This document shows, one piece after another, positions 1 to 9,277 of a stretch of DNA of 64,000 bases; positions within the stretch are counted from its first letter, which is position 1, and the number at the start of each line of letters is the position of its first letter. The DNA lies in the NCBI GenBank assembly GCA_023334545.1, contig JAADVB010000036.1:1-64000 (forward strand). The letters are read 5' to 3'. The position numbers and the translations under genes are program-made. The notes below the pieces were generated by a model. That model saw only the letters and a list, made by a program, of their open reading frames with translations, was not told where the DNA came from and made no database searches. This DNA is from Salisapilia sapeloensis. Its lineage: Eukaryota; Oomycota; Peronosporomycetes; Peronosporales; Salisapiliaceae.

Positions 1-490
1 ACTCAGGTCTTGTTTACTCCAAGAACGTCATCAATATGCTGCAACTCTCACACAGATCGTGCTACAGCGAGCATGGTAATCGAAACCTCGATTTCACCAG
101 ATGATGGAGCACGAGAGGCAATTTAGACAAAGAGCATGAAGTAACATCTTTACTGGCACCAATGATCACTTGTCTTTGTGCCATTCGTTCGTCGGGATAT
201 TTATATTGAAGTCTTTCATTAGGTTTCCAATGCCTAGTGGCAAAGCAAAATCGGCGATTCTCAGCGAACGTGGAATTGCCCGATTTAACTATCATGAATA
301 GAACTAGAAGAAGGTGCATTTTGTGATGTTACCGAATCGTTATTCAACGCGAATACAGTTTTAAAATTTACTCGCAATTCTAATCGACATAGAGCACCAT
401 GCAGCATTAGCCATAAGAGCCAAGTTGCACCATTAGTACCAATGCCCCAAACTTCATGGAAATCTGGGCGTACTTGAATTAAAGAGCTTA
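1..490. other. no convincing gene
   Basis: I see no gene I can support here. Two short minus-strand frames (about 62-319 and 285-509) encode 74-85 residues, but they resemble no family and cannot be joined to the exon that ends at 491. The stretch may hold the 3' end of that gene and the flank of an unseen neighbour. Confidence 0.4.
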
Positions 491-979
491 TTATGCTTGA
501 CGATTGCATCTAGAAGTCGATAAGATGGTTGCCAAGGTTCCTTTGTCCTCAATCTTGATGCGCATACCTTGCTTCTTACCGTTCAACGACTGTAGCACTT
601 CGCCTAGCTGATAATCAGGTTAATCCTTTAATGAAAGTAATTCGACTCTACGATAGAAACTTTGGTAGCCGACAAATATGAACCCTCTTATTTGGCACCA
701 CGATTCAAATGTAAGCTACTCACCCGAAGCAAGCCAGCGTCAATCTCTTCCGCCCTGACAGTCAAAATGCTTCAACAGCAAAGACCTATCTACATGAGTA
801 ACAAAACTCCAGCTCAAAACATCAAATAGGCAAAACCAAACGCAATAATCCAAGAGTACACTCATCTGCATATATTTTCCAATCGCATCAAAATGTACAC
901 TTTTCTCTGCATGCCAATACCCAGTCCATTTTGTATACAGAGACATAAACGCGGGAAAAGATTCGTTCAAAATTCTCAT
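491..979 (-). CDS. small hypothetical protein, N-terminus unresolved
   Basis: Two minus-strand exons look clearly coding. The last exon (about 491-612) contains the stretch GEVLQSLNGKKQGMRIKIED and stops at 491-493. It follows an intron with a textbook donor GTGAGT near 721, preceded by an exon reading AEEIDAGLLR. Joined, they give a basic C-terminal tail of about 55 residues. The first exon is uncertain. One workable model starts at ATG 977-979 (MRILNESFPA...) and uses a phase-2 donor before a long intron of about 200 bases; another in-frame ATG lies near 1019. I do not recognise the family. The start lies back to back with the acyl-CoA-binding protein gene, so the two probably share a promoter region of 150-200 bases. 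Confidence 0.45.
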
Positions 980-1106
980 CGCATTTCAAATCACCTCTGT
1001 GCACTATGATTGGTGGCATAAACTTCAAGTAATAAAAGCTCATTTATTGGACAAAACTAATACGTACTTGCACGGTGTTGGTCAAAATACTTTGCGCGTC
1101 GATCTG

Positions 1107-1123
1107 GCTCAGTATCGAATTTG
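1107..1123 (+). promoter_or_regulatory. oomycete-type initiator plus flanking region for the ACBP gene
   Basis: The sequence GCTCAGTATCGAATTTG matches the oomycete core promoter GCTCATTYYNCAWTTT at most positions. It lies 35-50 bases before the acyl-CoA-binding protein ATG, the usual distance for a short oomycete 5' leader. Use as the start site is inferred. Confidence 0.5.
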
Positions 1124-1157
1124 AATCCACGAGCGAGACCACACACTTCCTAGCACC

Positions 1158-1538
1158 ATGTCTGACCTCCAGAAGCAGTTTGAGGACGCCGCCGCCCTCG
1201 TCAAGACGTTCACCAAAAGCCCCGTACGCCACGCCTTCAACTTTATATCCACACAATAACCTAAATATAAAATTGCTCTAGTCGGACACCGAGAAGCTCG
1301 AGCTCTATGCTCTCTACAAGCAGGCCACGGTCGGCGACAACAACACGTCCAAGCCTGGCATGTTCGACATGACCGGCAAGGCCAAGTGGAACGCCTGGGA
1401 AGAAAAGAAAGGTACCTTGTTTACTATATCATGTCAAAGCTCGTATCTGATGATGTCATACCCACAGGCATGTCGTCCGAAGATGCCATGACCAAGTACA
1501 TTGAGGAGGTCAACCGTCTTAAGGAGACATACGCCTAA
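1158..1538 (+). CDS. acyl-CoA-binding protein
   Basis: Small cytosolic carrier that binds medium- and long-chain acyl-CoA esters. Three exons (1158-1223, 1282-1411, 1468-1538) join to 88 residues, the usual length for a stand-alone ACBP. The signature [20 protein letters not shown] is followed by [12 protein letters not shown] and a C-terminal [19 protein letters not shown], which is the conserved four-helix fold with the Tyr and Lys that contact CoA. Donors are GTACGC and GTACCT; acceptors are CTAG and CACAG. The ATG is the first one after a core-promoter match about 45 bases upstream. The gene is divergent from the small minus-strand gene. Family assignment is very secure. Confidence 0.95.
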
Positions 1539-1727
1539 ACTGTTTCCGATTTGCATAACTGTCCATCAACGACAATCTGATCACGCAATGTGAAAACGAA
1601 ATAAAAAGCTTTTCCGTACCACATTCCACTGGACAATTTAAATGTATTTCCTCCTTGTCATGTAAGCTACCGATGTGCAGTAAAAGAAGGTGATAAAATA
1701 CGCTACGAGTATCACATCCTATGCCAT

Positions 1728-3212
1728 CTACTGCCTCAGCACTCTTCGATCGATCTTGGCTTCCATACGTGCGACGTCCGTCATGAGCTTATTCAATTGC
1801 GTCGAGTGCTCTCCGATGGTATTCGACAGCTCAATCTGTTGTGCAGCTAATTGCTGCTGTGTCTCTGTGTTCTGCGTTAGCAGTTTCATCAGTAGTACTT
1901 CCATTTGCTCGCCCATGCCAGCCTTGGAAGCTGCCAGTCTCGTCTCCTCTTGATTCGACTGAGGCGCTTGGGATGACGTGACGAGAGACGAGTTGGATGC
2001 AGACGACATGACAGAGGGCATGGATGACGTCGGTGCGATCGAAGCGCATTCGTCCAACTTACAAGTCTTGTTCTTTGCCGGCGCCTTCTCTTCCAAGTCT
2101 TTCGGTCGAGGAAGACTCTCCGCCGCGGCACGTGCCAATCGCTCTAGGATCGCTAGGAAGCATGACTCTCGAGGTCGAGTGTCCAATACAAACACCGATC
2201 CGACAGCATGACCTGTAGTTGGGTCTAGGATCGGTGCTGAAGCGTAGAAGCGAACTTCAGCAGCACCAAGTACGAGTGGATTCGTGGCAAATCGTTCATC
2301 TTGGAGGGTGTCCAGGACAGCAATGGACTCTTTCAGTGGAATCACATGGGCACACAAGGAGATTTTGCGTGGAATGACTTTGTGGGCAAGTCCAGCCGTG
2401 GCTTTAAACCACTGTCGATGCTCGTCGAGGAAGCTGACGGCCGCCATCGGACACCCGAGTCGAGCTTTTGCCAATTCACAAATCATGTCGAAAGGCTTTT
2501 CTGGTGCCGTGTCCAGGATTTGAAGATTCATTAGCGCTTGCAGACGCTCTGGTTCATCATCAGTCATAGGAGGCTTGGGCCATGGGTGCATCCATTCATC
2601 CTCATCCTCTTCCTTGGAAACGGCGACGGACTCCTTGCGCTGGTTCGACTCATCGGTGCGAGAGTCGAAGCGATTCGTATGAGCAAAGACACTGAGGCCA
2701 CCGATGGAACCTCCATCACTTGTGCAGTACGAGTCTTGGTAGTTGCGTAGTTGACGTAGTAACTCTGCTTCCGGTTCCTCTTCCTCCAACTCGTTTCGTC
2801 CTGATGGGGGCGAGTGCAAGTGGGAACGGACCCACTCTTGAGACTGCTCCGTCGGAGACGCCGACTGTGGCGAGTACGACGTCGACATCTTCTGAGAGTG
2901 TGTATGCGTGAACAGGCACGAGATACAAACACGGACACGAGTTTGTCCGATGGATGGTAACATGGCGTTCTTATGGAGCGTACAATTGCTGCAGACGACT
3001 TCACCACACTAGAGGGCAGTTGTAAGATCGGATCGTAAAGATAGAAGAGGGAAGCAAGTTACCATGCGACAGTGGTGCTTCCGACGGAAGGCTCCAAATG
3101 TCCGTGTACAGACATAGCAAAGACATCGTTCGTGATCCGCGACCCAGTCAGCAGGATCCACGAGGTGCTGGATGAGCACGTCGGAATTGGGCGGCGATGT
3201 CGTACGAGGCAT
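1728..3212 (-). CDS. FYVE zinc finger plus GAF domain protein
   Basis: Probable phosphoinositide-binding endosomal protein. Exon 3063-3212 joins exon 1728-3008 across a 54-base intron that splits the zinc finger, giving 476 residues. The FYVE finger (residues about 25-80) shows WVADHERCLCYVC, RRKHHCRMCGEVVCSNC and a final CISC, so all eight zinc ligands and the basic RRKHHCR patch are present. A Ser/Glu-rich linker leads to a GAF domain (about 180-320: LQILDTAPEKPFDMICEL, VSFLDEHRQWFKA, VGSVFVLDTRP). The C-terminus is a coiled coil after a Gln/Ser-rich stretch. The START domain that often precedes FYVE in oomycete relatives is absent. I chose ATG 3212 because a core-promoter match lies about 40 bases upstream. 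An alternative first exon (3306-3352, donor GTAAGT) would add about 22 residues. Confidence 0.88.
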
Positions 3213-3240
3213 GTTTACTTCGACGTGTGATCTGTCGAGC

Positions 3241-3256
3241 AATTCGCGAAATGAGC
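3241..3256 (-). promoter_or_regulatory. oomycete initiator for the FYVE-GAF gene
   Basis: On the minus strand this reads GCTCATTTCGCGAATT, which matches the initiator GCTCATTYY exactly and the flanking element loosely. Transcription from the A of TCA would leave a leader of about 40 bases before ATG 3212. Confidence 0.55.
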
Positions 3257-3533
3257 TCCTTGATCGGGCGATTGCAAAAGGAACGAGTCGGTCATCTGAA
3301 CTTACTTGAACCATTGGAACATTAGGCGATTGCGATAGACTCCTCTCTCCATGTTACATTCGAAAACGAGTCTCTAGCCGGAGAAGTATGGAAGAACAGA
3401 ATCGACTTACAAGTAGAAAAAATAAACAGTACAGTTCCTGCATGACGTTATTGTTCGTGCGACTCTGCTAGACATCTATTTCTACCTTGAAGCCACCACA
3501 GCCTCTCAAGATTCTCCCAGTCCGTCACGCACA

Positions 3534-5198
3534 ATGTTCCGTCTGTGGGAAATCGTCGTCTCTGCGGTTGCCATCACCAGCGCGACATTCCTCACCCACC
3601 CTCTCCTATCCAGTCTACTCTCAGCCATTCGTGCCCGTGTTGGCAAGAGCTTTCAGTACGTACCGCGATGTATCGCACAAACAATCAGAATTTAACCCAG
3701 CTACAGATGGCTCGGTGACGTCCAGCGCTACGTTCTCGTCTCTTTTTCATGGCTGCTCATCACGCTCGTATGGCGCTTTTCGCTTTTAAATATCATCGGT
3801 CTAGCAAAATATGACATCGCCGTGGACTGCATGAACTTCGTGTCGGCCGTTCCACTCGTCATTGCGACGTTCGCGATGCGCCGAGTTATCACGAATGTAC
3901 GACTATACTTCCTCCTTTCTTCTATCGGAGCAACCGTCCTGACATTAATCGAAAAAGGTTCTCGTTCGTAGGTTCGAGTGGGACCGAGACGCTTCCGACT
4001 ATGACGTCCGGATATTCATCTTGACTGAAACGACTACAGTACGTCTTCCCCTGCGTTTCCATTTCCTACCCTTCGACTCATATCAGTCTAGTTTTTCTGC
4101 CTCGTTGCAATCGTCATCGAGATCTTCTACATCTTTTTTGCATCAAGCGAAATCGCTAGCTTTATCCTCTTTGACCTCCTTCTTTCCATTGAATTTCTAG
4201 CACTAGTCGGCGGATACACTATGGTACGTCTCCTTTCCATCGATTGAATATTTCTCGACCGCAAGTAACTTTTGGAACAACGAAAAGCTCAAGAACATGG
4301 GCATCGGACTCTTCCTCATGTTTGCCGAACCTTTTCGCACCGGTAGTTTCTGCTGCGTGCAGGGCATGGCTGGATACATTGACAAAGTATCGCTGCCTCG
4401 CACGGTCATGCGGCGTCGAGATGGCTCGCGCGTCTACATTCCTAACGGCATCTTCGCCGACTCGTACCAAGTGACGCGAGACGAGGCGGATACATATACC
4501 TGCAACTTTCTCATCCGTGTCGATCCGAGCACGCCTGCAGACAGCTTACAGCGACTCGTCGAGAAACTTCAGATCGACTTGCTAGAGATCGCAGAATCTG
4601 TGCCTGCAAGTGCAGTCTCCACTTCCGGCGTGAGCGCCAGCGAAGCGATGACGACGCCACGTTCGATCCGAGCGAGTAACTATAGCTTCCTTAGTCATGC
4701 GGAAACCTTGCCGGAAGAGAAAACACTACGTGTCTACTTGTTTTCCATGTACACGATCAAAGTAGCCGTGAGCTTAGACAAGGACAAGTTCACATCCGTC
4801 GAAGAAGCAAAGACAGAGGTGCGTTCATATCCATCATATCACGAGTACAAGCATCAAGTACTCACTAGTATACAATTATATTAAATGGTAGATGAACTTT
4901 ATAATCATCAAAGTCATGGAGACGCTCCAGATCCAGTCGAGTGCAGCGTATGCCTAGTACTCCCTCGTCATCCCTCTTCACCTGCAGACTGCTGTCGTCG
5001 ACGTCGGACGCCACTACGATACAAGCTCTCGGACGGAATTCGCTCGCTAGTGTACTGTGTCGTATCGCTTCGAGCATCCTCATCTACCTCCCGACTCGGC
5101 ACGCCAGACGCACTGACCGGCAGTCGTGGTCGGTCAAGTGGACTGGAACTATGCCCCACCTCTTGGACGTTAATTCCATTCGTTTCCAAGACATCTAG
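3534..5198 (+). CDS. MscS-like mechanosensitive ion channel (copy 1)
   Basis: Membrane channel that opens under membrane tension. Seven exons (3534-3655, 3707-3896, 3958-4038, 4092-4223, 4288-4818, 4892-4947, 4988-5198) join in phase to 440 residues. Early exons encode several hydrophobic helices; the pore-lining helix lies in the stretch ending VGGYTM. The MscS beta domain follows (PFRTGSFCCVQGMAGYIDKV, then SRVYIPNGIFADSY), with the typical IPNG motif. After an acidic and Ser-rich insert comes a cytosolic region. The last two exons are less certain: a stop in exon 6 (near 4953) would end the protein about 70 residues earlier. Its paralogue lies tail to tail 38 bases away. Organelle or plasma-membrane location cannot be told. 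Confidence 0.85.
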
Positions 5199-5236
5199 GA
5201 CCTCGAGCACCGTCTATACATGATAAATCGCTTAGT

Positions 5237-6620
5237 CTAGATCAGTCTACAAGCACAGTCGATCGATCGTACACTTGTCTTTTCGTTTAAAAACTGTTTG
5301 ATATGACGCTCTTGGGAGAAGTACACGACGTGGACGATGTATGGTGCCACGACACTGACCCAGAACCCAGTGCTAGACCCGTGGTTGCTTCTCTTGTTCT
5401 GAGCTAGCCTGGACTGCTCATACACGCGGAAGAGGTCCCATCCACCCTGTGGACGTGTATCGAGAGCAAGCGCAGTGCTCTTCCTCTTGGTCAGCTGACC
5501 ATGCTGCCATTGATTTAAGTTATTGTCAAGTGTCTGGATGATGTCTCGGATCTGACTGGACGTCGTGCCATGATGCAAGTGGATGGAGACAATGCACTTG
5601 CGATCGAGCATCTTAGTACGAACCTCCAGTGCGTTCTCTAACAACAATCCATTCGGGATATACACAAGACTCTTATCGTACTTTCGAAGGGAAAAGCTTT
5701 GGAGATAAATACGCTCCACGACACCTTCATGACCTTTAAAACGTACGTGAAGACCGGAACGAAGCTGCTCATCCAGCATTGCCATGAGTCCACCCATGAT
5801 ATTCTTGAGCTAGATCGTATTAGAGGATGGACTTGAGGATCATAAGACATCAAACGTACCCATGAATGACCACCTAAGAGAACGACGAGCTCTACTACAA
5901 GCACTGCGACGGTGGAAATGTCGGAAGAATTGTACTTGGAGATTTGTCCGATCTCATTCACCATAAAGGTCGAGACGACCGTGACAACCAAAAGGACTTT
6001 AATCACCTACACTGGATGTTAGATATGAAGAGAGAGAGAGGACGTTAGTAGACGTACGCTAATCCCTTCCGTAATGATCATAGCGCGACTATAGTCATCG
6101 TCATCCTTGTTCGCGGCACGGTTCCACCCTTTCCATCGCACGATCCCCTAGTAGATCCTACCATGAGCATGCACTCTAGACTTGTACTAGGCGTACGTAC
6201 CCAAGTGATGTAGTTGCAGAGACACACGACGGTCCAAACGAGCGGAATGCCGAGTAGAATTTTCGTCGCACTGTCGATCATATCATTATCGACGCTCAAG
6301 AGCGAAGCCAAGGTCATGGTGTAGAAGCTGCCCCATGCTAATAAGACAAAAACGACCCACGAGAGCGGTCGAAGAAGGTTTTTCTCAAACTCTTTGATCC
6401 ACACCTGCATGCTCTGGAAGACTCGACTCGCCAGTCGGAGCGTGAACCGGACAACCTCGACACGCAGCAAAAACGAGATCACGAGCAGGATGAGACCTAG
6501 GACGATACGCCACTCATCTCCTCGACTTGAAGACCCATAGTATGCTTCAGCACTCTCGCTGCCAGCACTATCATCGCCGACGCTAGCGCCATCACTCCCA
6601 CTAGCGCTCCGAGAGGACAT
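5237..6620 (-). CDS. MscS-like mechanosensitive ion channel (copy 2)
   Basis: Second tension-gated channel gene. Exons 6201-6620, 6058-6147, 5860-6006 and 5237-5809 join to 409 residues; all three introns use GTACGT donors. The N-terminus is Ser/Asp-rich and cytosolic. It is followed by hydrophobic helices (IVLGLILLVISFLLRV, WVVFVLLAWGSF, ILLGIPLVWTVVCLC), a linker GIVRWKGWNRAANKDDDDYS, further helices and the pore segment VVELVVLLGGHSW. The beta domain carries VRFKGHEGVVERIYLQSF and KSLVYIPNGLLLENALEVRT. The pore-to-beta junction (exon starting LKNIMGG) matches copy 1 (LKNMGIG) in position and splice phase, so the two genes are paralogues despite weak sequence identity. A core-promoter match lies about 32 bases upstream. 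Confidence 0.92.
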
Positions 6621-6649
6621 TTTCAATAGTGAAATCAAGTTAAAACACG

Positions 6650-6656
6650 AATGAGC
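6650..6656 (-). promoter_or_regulatory. initiator of MscS copy 2, overlapping the SET gene start codon
   Basis: Minus-strand GCTCATT followed by CGTGTTTTAAC resembles the oomycete initiator and T-rich flanking block. The inferred transcript start (about 6652) would lie inside the ATG of the divergent SET-domain gene at 6651-6653. Confidence 0.45.
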
Positions 6657-8184
6657 ACACTTAAAGACAAGAATATGACCGAGGAACCACTGCATCGGTT
6701 TATTACCTCTCATGCAGACATCGTTGATGTACATGACTCTATCGATCCATTGGCAGCATTGCCAGAGGTCTATGGTGATAATGATCGAACGATATCGGCG
6801 ATAAAAGACGTTGAAAAGGCCCAAAGCTTAGTCACGCTCCGGCGTGGGAGCTACTTGAATGGCTCCGAGTGGCGAAAGTCACTCCAGGAGAGTCATCCAG
6901 AGGCTTATGAACCCCTTCTCAAGGAACTTGAGACCAAGTCTCTCTCTCCAACTGTGCAAACGGTTGTTGCGCTATTGGCTGAATGCAGCAAAGAGGAGAG
7001 TGCCTACCAAAGCTACATTAATCAGCTCCCAGCTTCTGTCCCACTACCACTGACTTGGACACAAGAACAACAAGACAAGCTACGACCCACTGCTGCGTAG
7101 GCTTCCATACTTCTAGTTCTTTACAGTTGTACGGGTGTAATGGAGATGATCTAGACACTTGCTCATGGATAGTGATCTCGTCCAGAGCCTGTACGCCACG
7201 TTTGCGTCTCCACTCATGTCCAAGTTTCCATCCGTCTGGACGGAAGAGTATAGGACACTGGACAAATTTCAATGGGCATATACCATCGTTTCATCACGGT
7301 AGACCTCTATCTACTCTAACACGGAAGTGGAATCGAATAACCATCCGATGGATAATAGAGCCTTCCAGCCTAGTGGTATATCGGATCCGACTCTTCTACC
7401 GCTCATTGATATGGCCAACCATGATCCGGATGAGCCTACGGCAGAGATTCAAGCCACTGACGACAGTAGCTTCCAGGTTCGTCTCATATCCATCCGAGTA
7501 GATCGCAAGTGAAGTAGACACTTATATCTCTTGTAGCTAGTAGCTTTACAGCATGTAGCTACAGGAAAGCCAGTGACCATCTCATACGGAGACTTGTCTA
7601 ATGCAGAGGTACACAATCATCTTGCACCTATAACCCTCCCCACACACATGAAGGAACTAAACTACTTTCTTGTGTAGCTCTTGTGCAAATATGGCTTCGT
7701 GCTGTCGACGCCATTGCCATCGGATGTCGTCATCGTCTCAAGTAGTGAGCTATTTGCGACTTATAATATCGTCGCTGGTGAGGAAATGCTTCAAGCTGAG
7801 GATGCTCCACCTCGAAAGAAACAAAGAGTAAAGGGCAAAGGAAAACGAAAAGGAAAGCAGAAAGCAAAGGCACGGCATGAAGATGACGGAGTCGTCTTCC
7901 GACTCCATAGTGATGCTGAAAAGGAATATGGACTGGCAGACGGTATCGTGGATTACATCACCGAAAAGAATTGGCCTCTAGAGGCACTGGAAGAAGCGCT
8001 TACGCTCTTGTTGCGAAGTAAGGATAAAGAGTACAGTGAAGCATTGGAATCGACTGCCGAAAGCGATATCGACCATCAAGTCCAAACGATCCTCACACAC
8101 GAGCGTTCTATCTGCCGACGCATACTACTCGGTCTACTATCCCTCGAGGAGGAAAGTAGCTCCGAAGGAGAGCAGGATGACTAG
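6651..8184 (+). CDS. SET-domain protein lysine methyltransferase (SETD3/RuBisCO-LSMT type)
   Basis: Predicted S-adenosylmethionine-dependent methyltransferase acting on non-histone proteins. Five exons (6651-7096, 7155-7298, 7359-7476, 7537-7608, 7678-8184) give 428 residues. The split SET domain shows FQWAYTIVSSRAF, LLPLIDMANHDPD (the conserved D..NH), VTISYGDLSNAELLCKYGFV (GD.SN..LL..YGF) and a C-terminal helical substrate-binding part. A very basic insert (PPRKKQRVKGKGKRKGKQKA) follows and could serve as a nuclear localisation signal. The splice model restores the exact SRAF and GDLSN motifs, which supports it. Only 30 bases separate its ATG from that of the divergent MscS gene; an inner ATG at 6675 is a possible alternative start. 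The substrate is unknown. Confidence 0.9.
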
Positions 8185-8367
8185 CAAGCTTGTACCTCCA
8201 AAGAACCAATCTAGAAAAGTATCCTTTCCAACCAATGAGCATGCAGATAGAGATTTTTTAAAGTATTATCAAATCAAGATGCATAAATTGATATGTTGCA
8301 GCTTATCCACCAATAAAAATAGTCTTGTCGAATGGTTGGCTGCTGAGTTTGTGCTCTTGGCCTCGGA

Positions 8368-8377
8368 GCTCATCTCC
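8368..8377 (+). promoter_or_regulatory. initiator-like site for RPL26
   Basis: GCTCATCTCC is one base off the oomycete initiator. Transcription from its A would give a first exon of about 31 bases that ends with the A of the RPL26 start codon. Confidence 0.35.
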
Positions 8378-8400
8378 AGTATCTCTTCTCGAGCACCAAG

Positions 8401-9148
8401 AGTACGTCTACGCTCTGCCTTGCGTCGATATCGTTCCCAATCTAATGTATATGTCCTGTAGTGAAATTCAACACGGCCGTCTCCTCGTCTCGCCGCAAGG
8501 CACGCAAGGCACACTTCTCTGCGCACTCGACCCAGCGTCGTGTGCTCATGAGCGCCAACCTCTCCAAGGACCTGCAGAGCAAGTACAATGTAAGTTAGTG
8601 GTTCCGTCCTGCTTTGGGCACCCACTTCTTTCTTTTGGCGTGTAAGTCCATGTCAGTTCGGACCTTCCTCCACTGGCACTTCATGGCATCGTACCTGTTG
8701 TCGACGTAAGTGCGTCTCCTTGTCCATTGTCTGTCGTGCTCTTCGAGCACGATGATAGAGGAGCAGCATGGAGTTGGTCGGTTATGACTGGCGACCTACA
8801 CTGCCACCCACTGTCGTGAATTAAAATGCTCATCTATATTTCCTATCTCAGGTCCGCTCGATGCCGATCCGCAAGGAGGACGAAGTTACGGTTGTCCGTG
8901 GCTCCTACAAGGGCCGTGAGGGTCGTGTGACCTCGGTCTACCGTAAGAAGTTCGTCATCCACGTCGAACGTGTCGTTCGCGAGAAGGCCAACGGTGCCGC
9001 CGTCCCGGTTGGCATCGATGCTTCCAAGGTCATCATCACCAAGCTCAAGCTTGACAAGGACCGCAAGAAGATCTTGGAGCGCAAGAGCCGCTCTGGCGAG
9101 AAGGCCAAGTTCACCGAACAGGACGTCGCCATGGCCAACGTCGACTAA
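8401..9148 (+). CDS. RPL26: 60S ribosomal protein uL24 (RPL26)
   Basis: Structural protein of the large ribosomal subunit near the peptide exit tunnel. The start codon is divided: its A is the last base of exon 1 (8401), and TG opens exon 2 (8462-8589). The 60-base intron has a GTACGT donor and a TGTAG acceptor. Joining gives [20 protein letters not shown], matching the MKFN start of eukaryotic uL24. Exon 3 (8852-9148) carries [20 protein letters not shown] and [18 protein letters not shown]. Total 141 residues, as expected. Codon use is strongly GC-biased, as in other highly expressed genes. Intron 2 is 262 bases, several times longer than its neighbours, and may hold a small RNA. Confidence 0.95.
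8690..8805 (+). ncRNA. possible intron-encoded snoRNA (weak candidate)
   Basis: Within intron 2 of RPL26 lies a perfect 8-base-pair hairpin with a 3-base loop (TCGTGCTC, TTC, GAGCACGA; 8734-8752). It is followed by AGAGGA (8757-8762), which fits the H-box pattern ANANNA. A second stem (GGTCG ... CGACC) leads into ACA at 8798-8800. This order resembles an H/ACA snoRNA, a common guest in ribosomal-protein introns. The second hairpin is short for the class, no guide pocket was verified, and the outer borders are a guess. Confidence 0.22.
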
Positions 9149-9277
9149 GTATGCCAATGGTTTAGCGAGATGGTAGCTTGATCAGCTTCACAATTTGTTA
9201 ATCTGGTGGAATACAAAGCTCGAACGAGAAGAGATATGATATCTCCAATGTTTTATAGTTCTTTAGACTCTCGTCTA

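Noticed and set aside
62-509. Two minus-strand frames of 74 and 85 residues at the window start
   Set aside because: No recognisable motif and no acceptor that joins them to the real exon at 491-612.
3306-3352. Upstream first exon for the FYVE-GAF gene
   Set aside because: The GTAAGT donor and phase fit, but an initiator match at 3241-3256 lies inside the would-be intron and points to a start at 3212. Kept as an alternative only.
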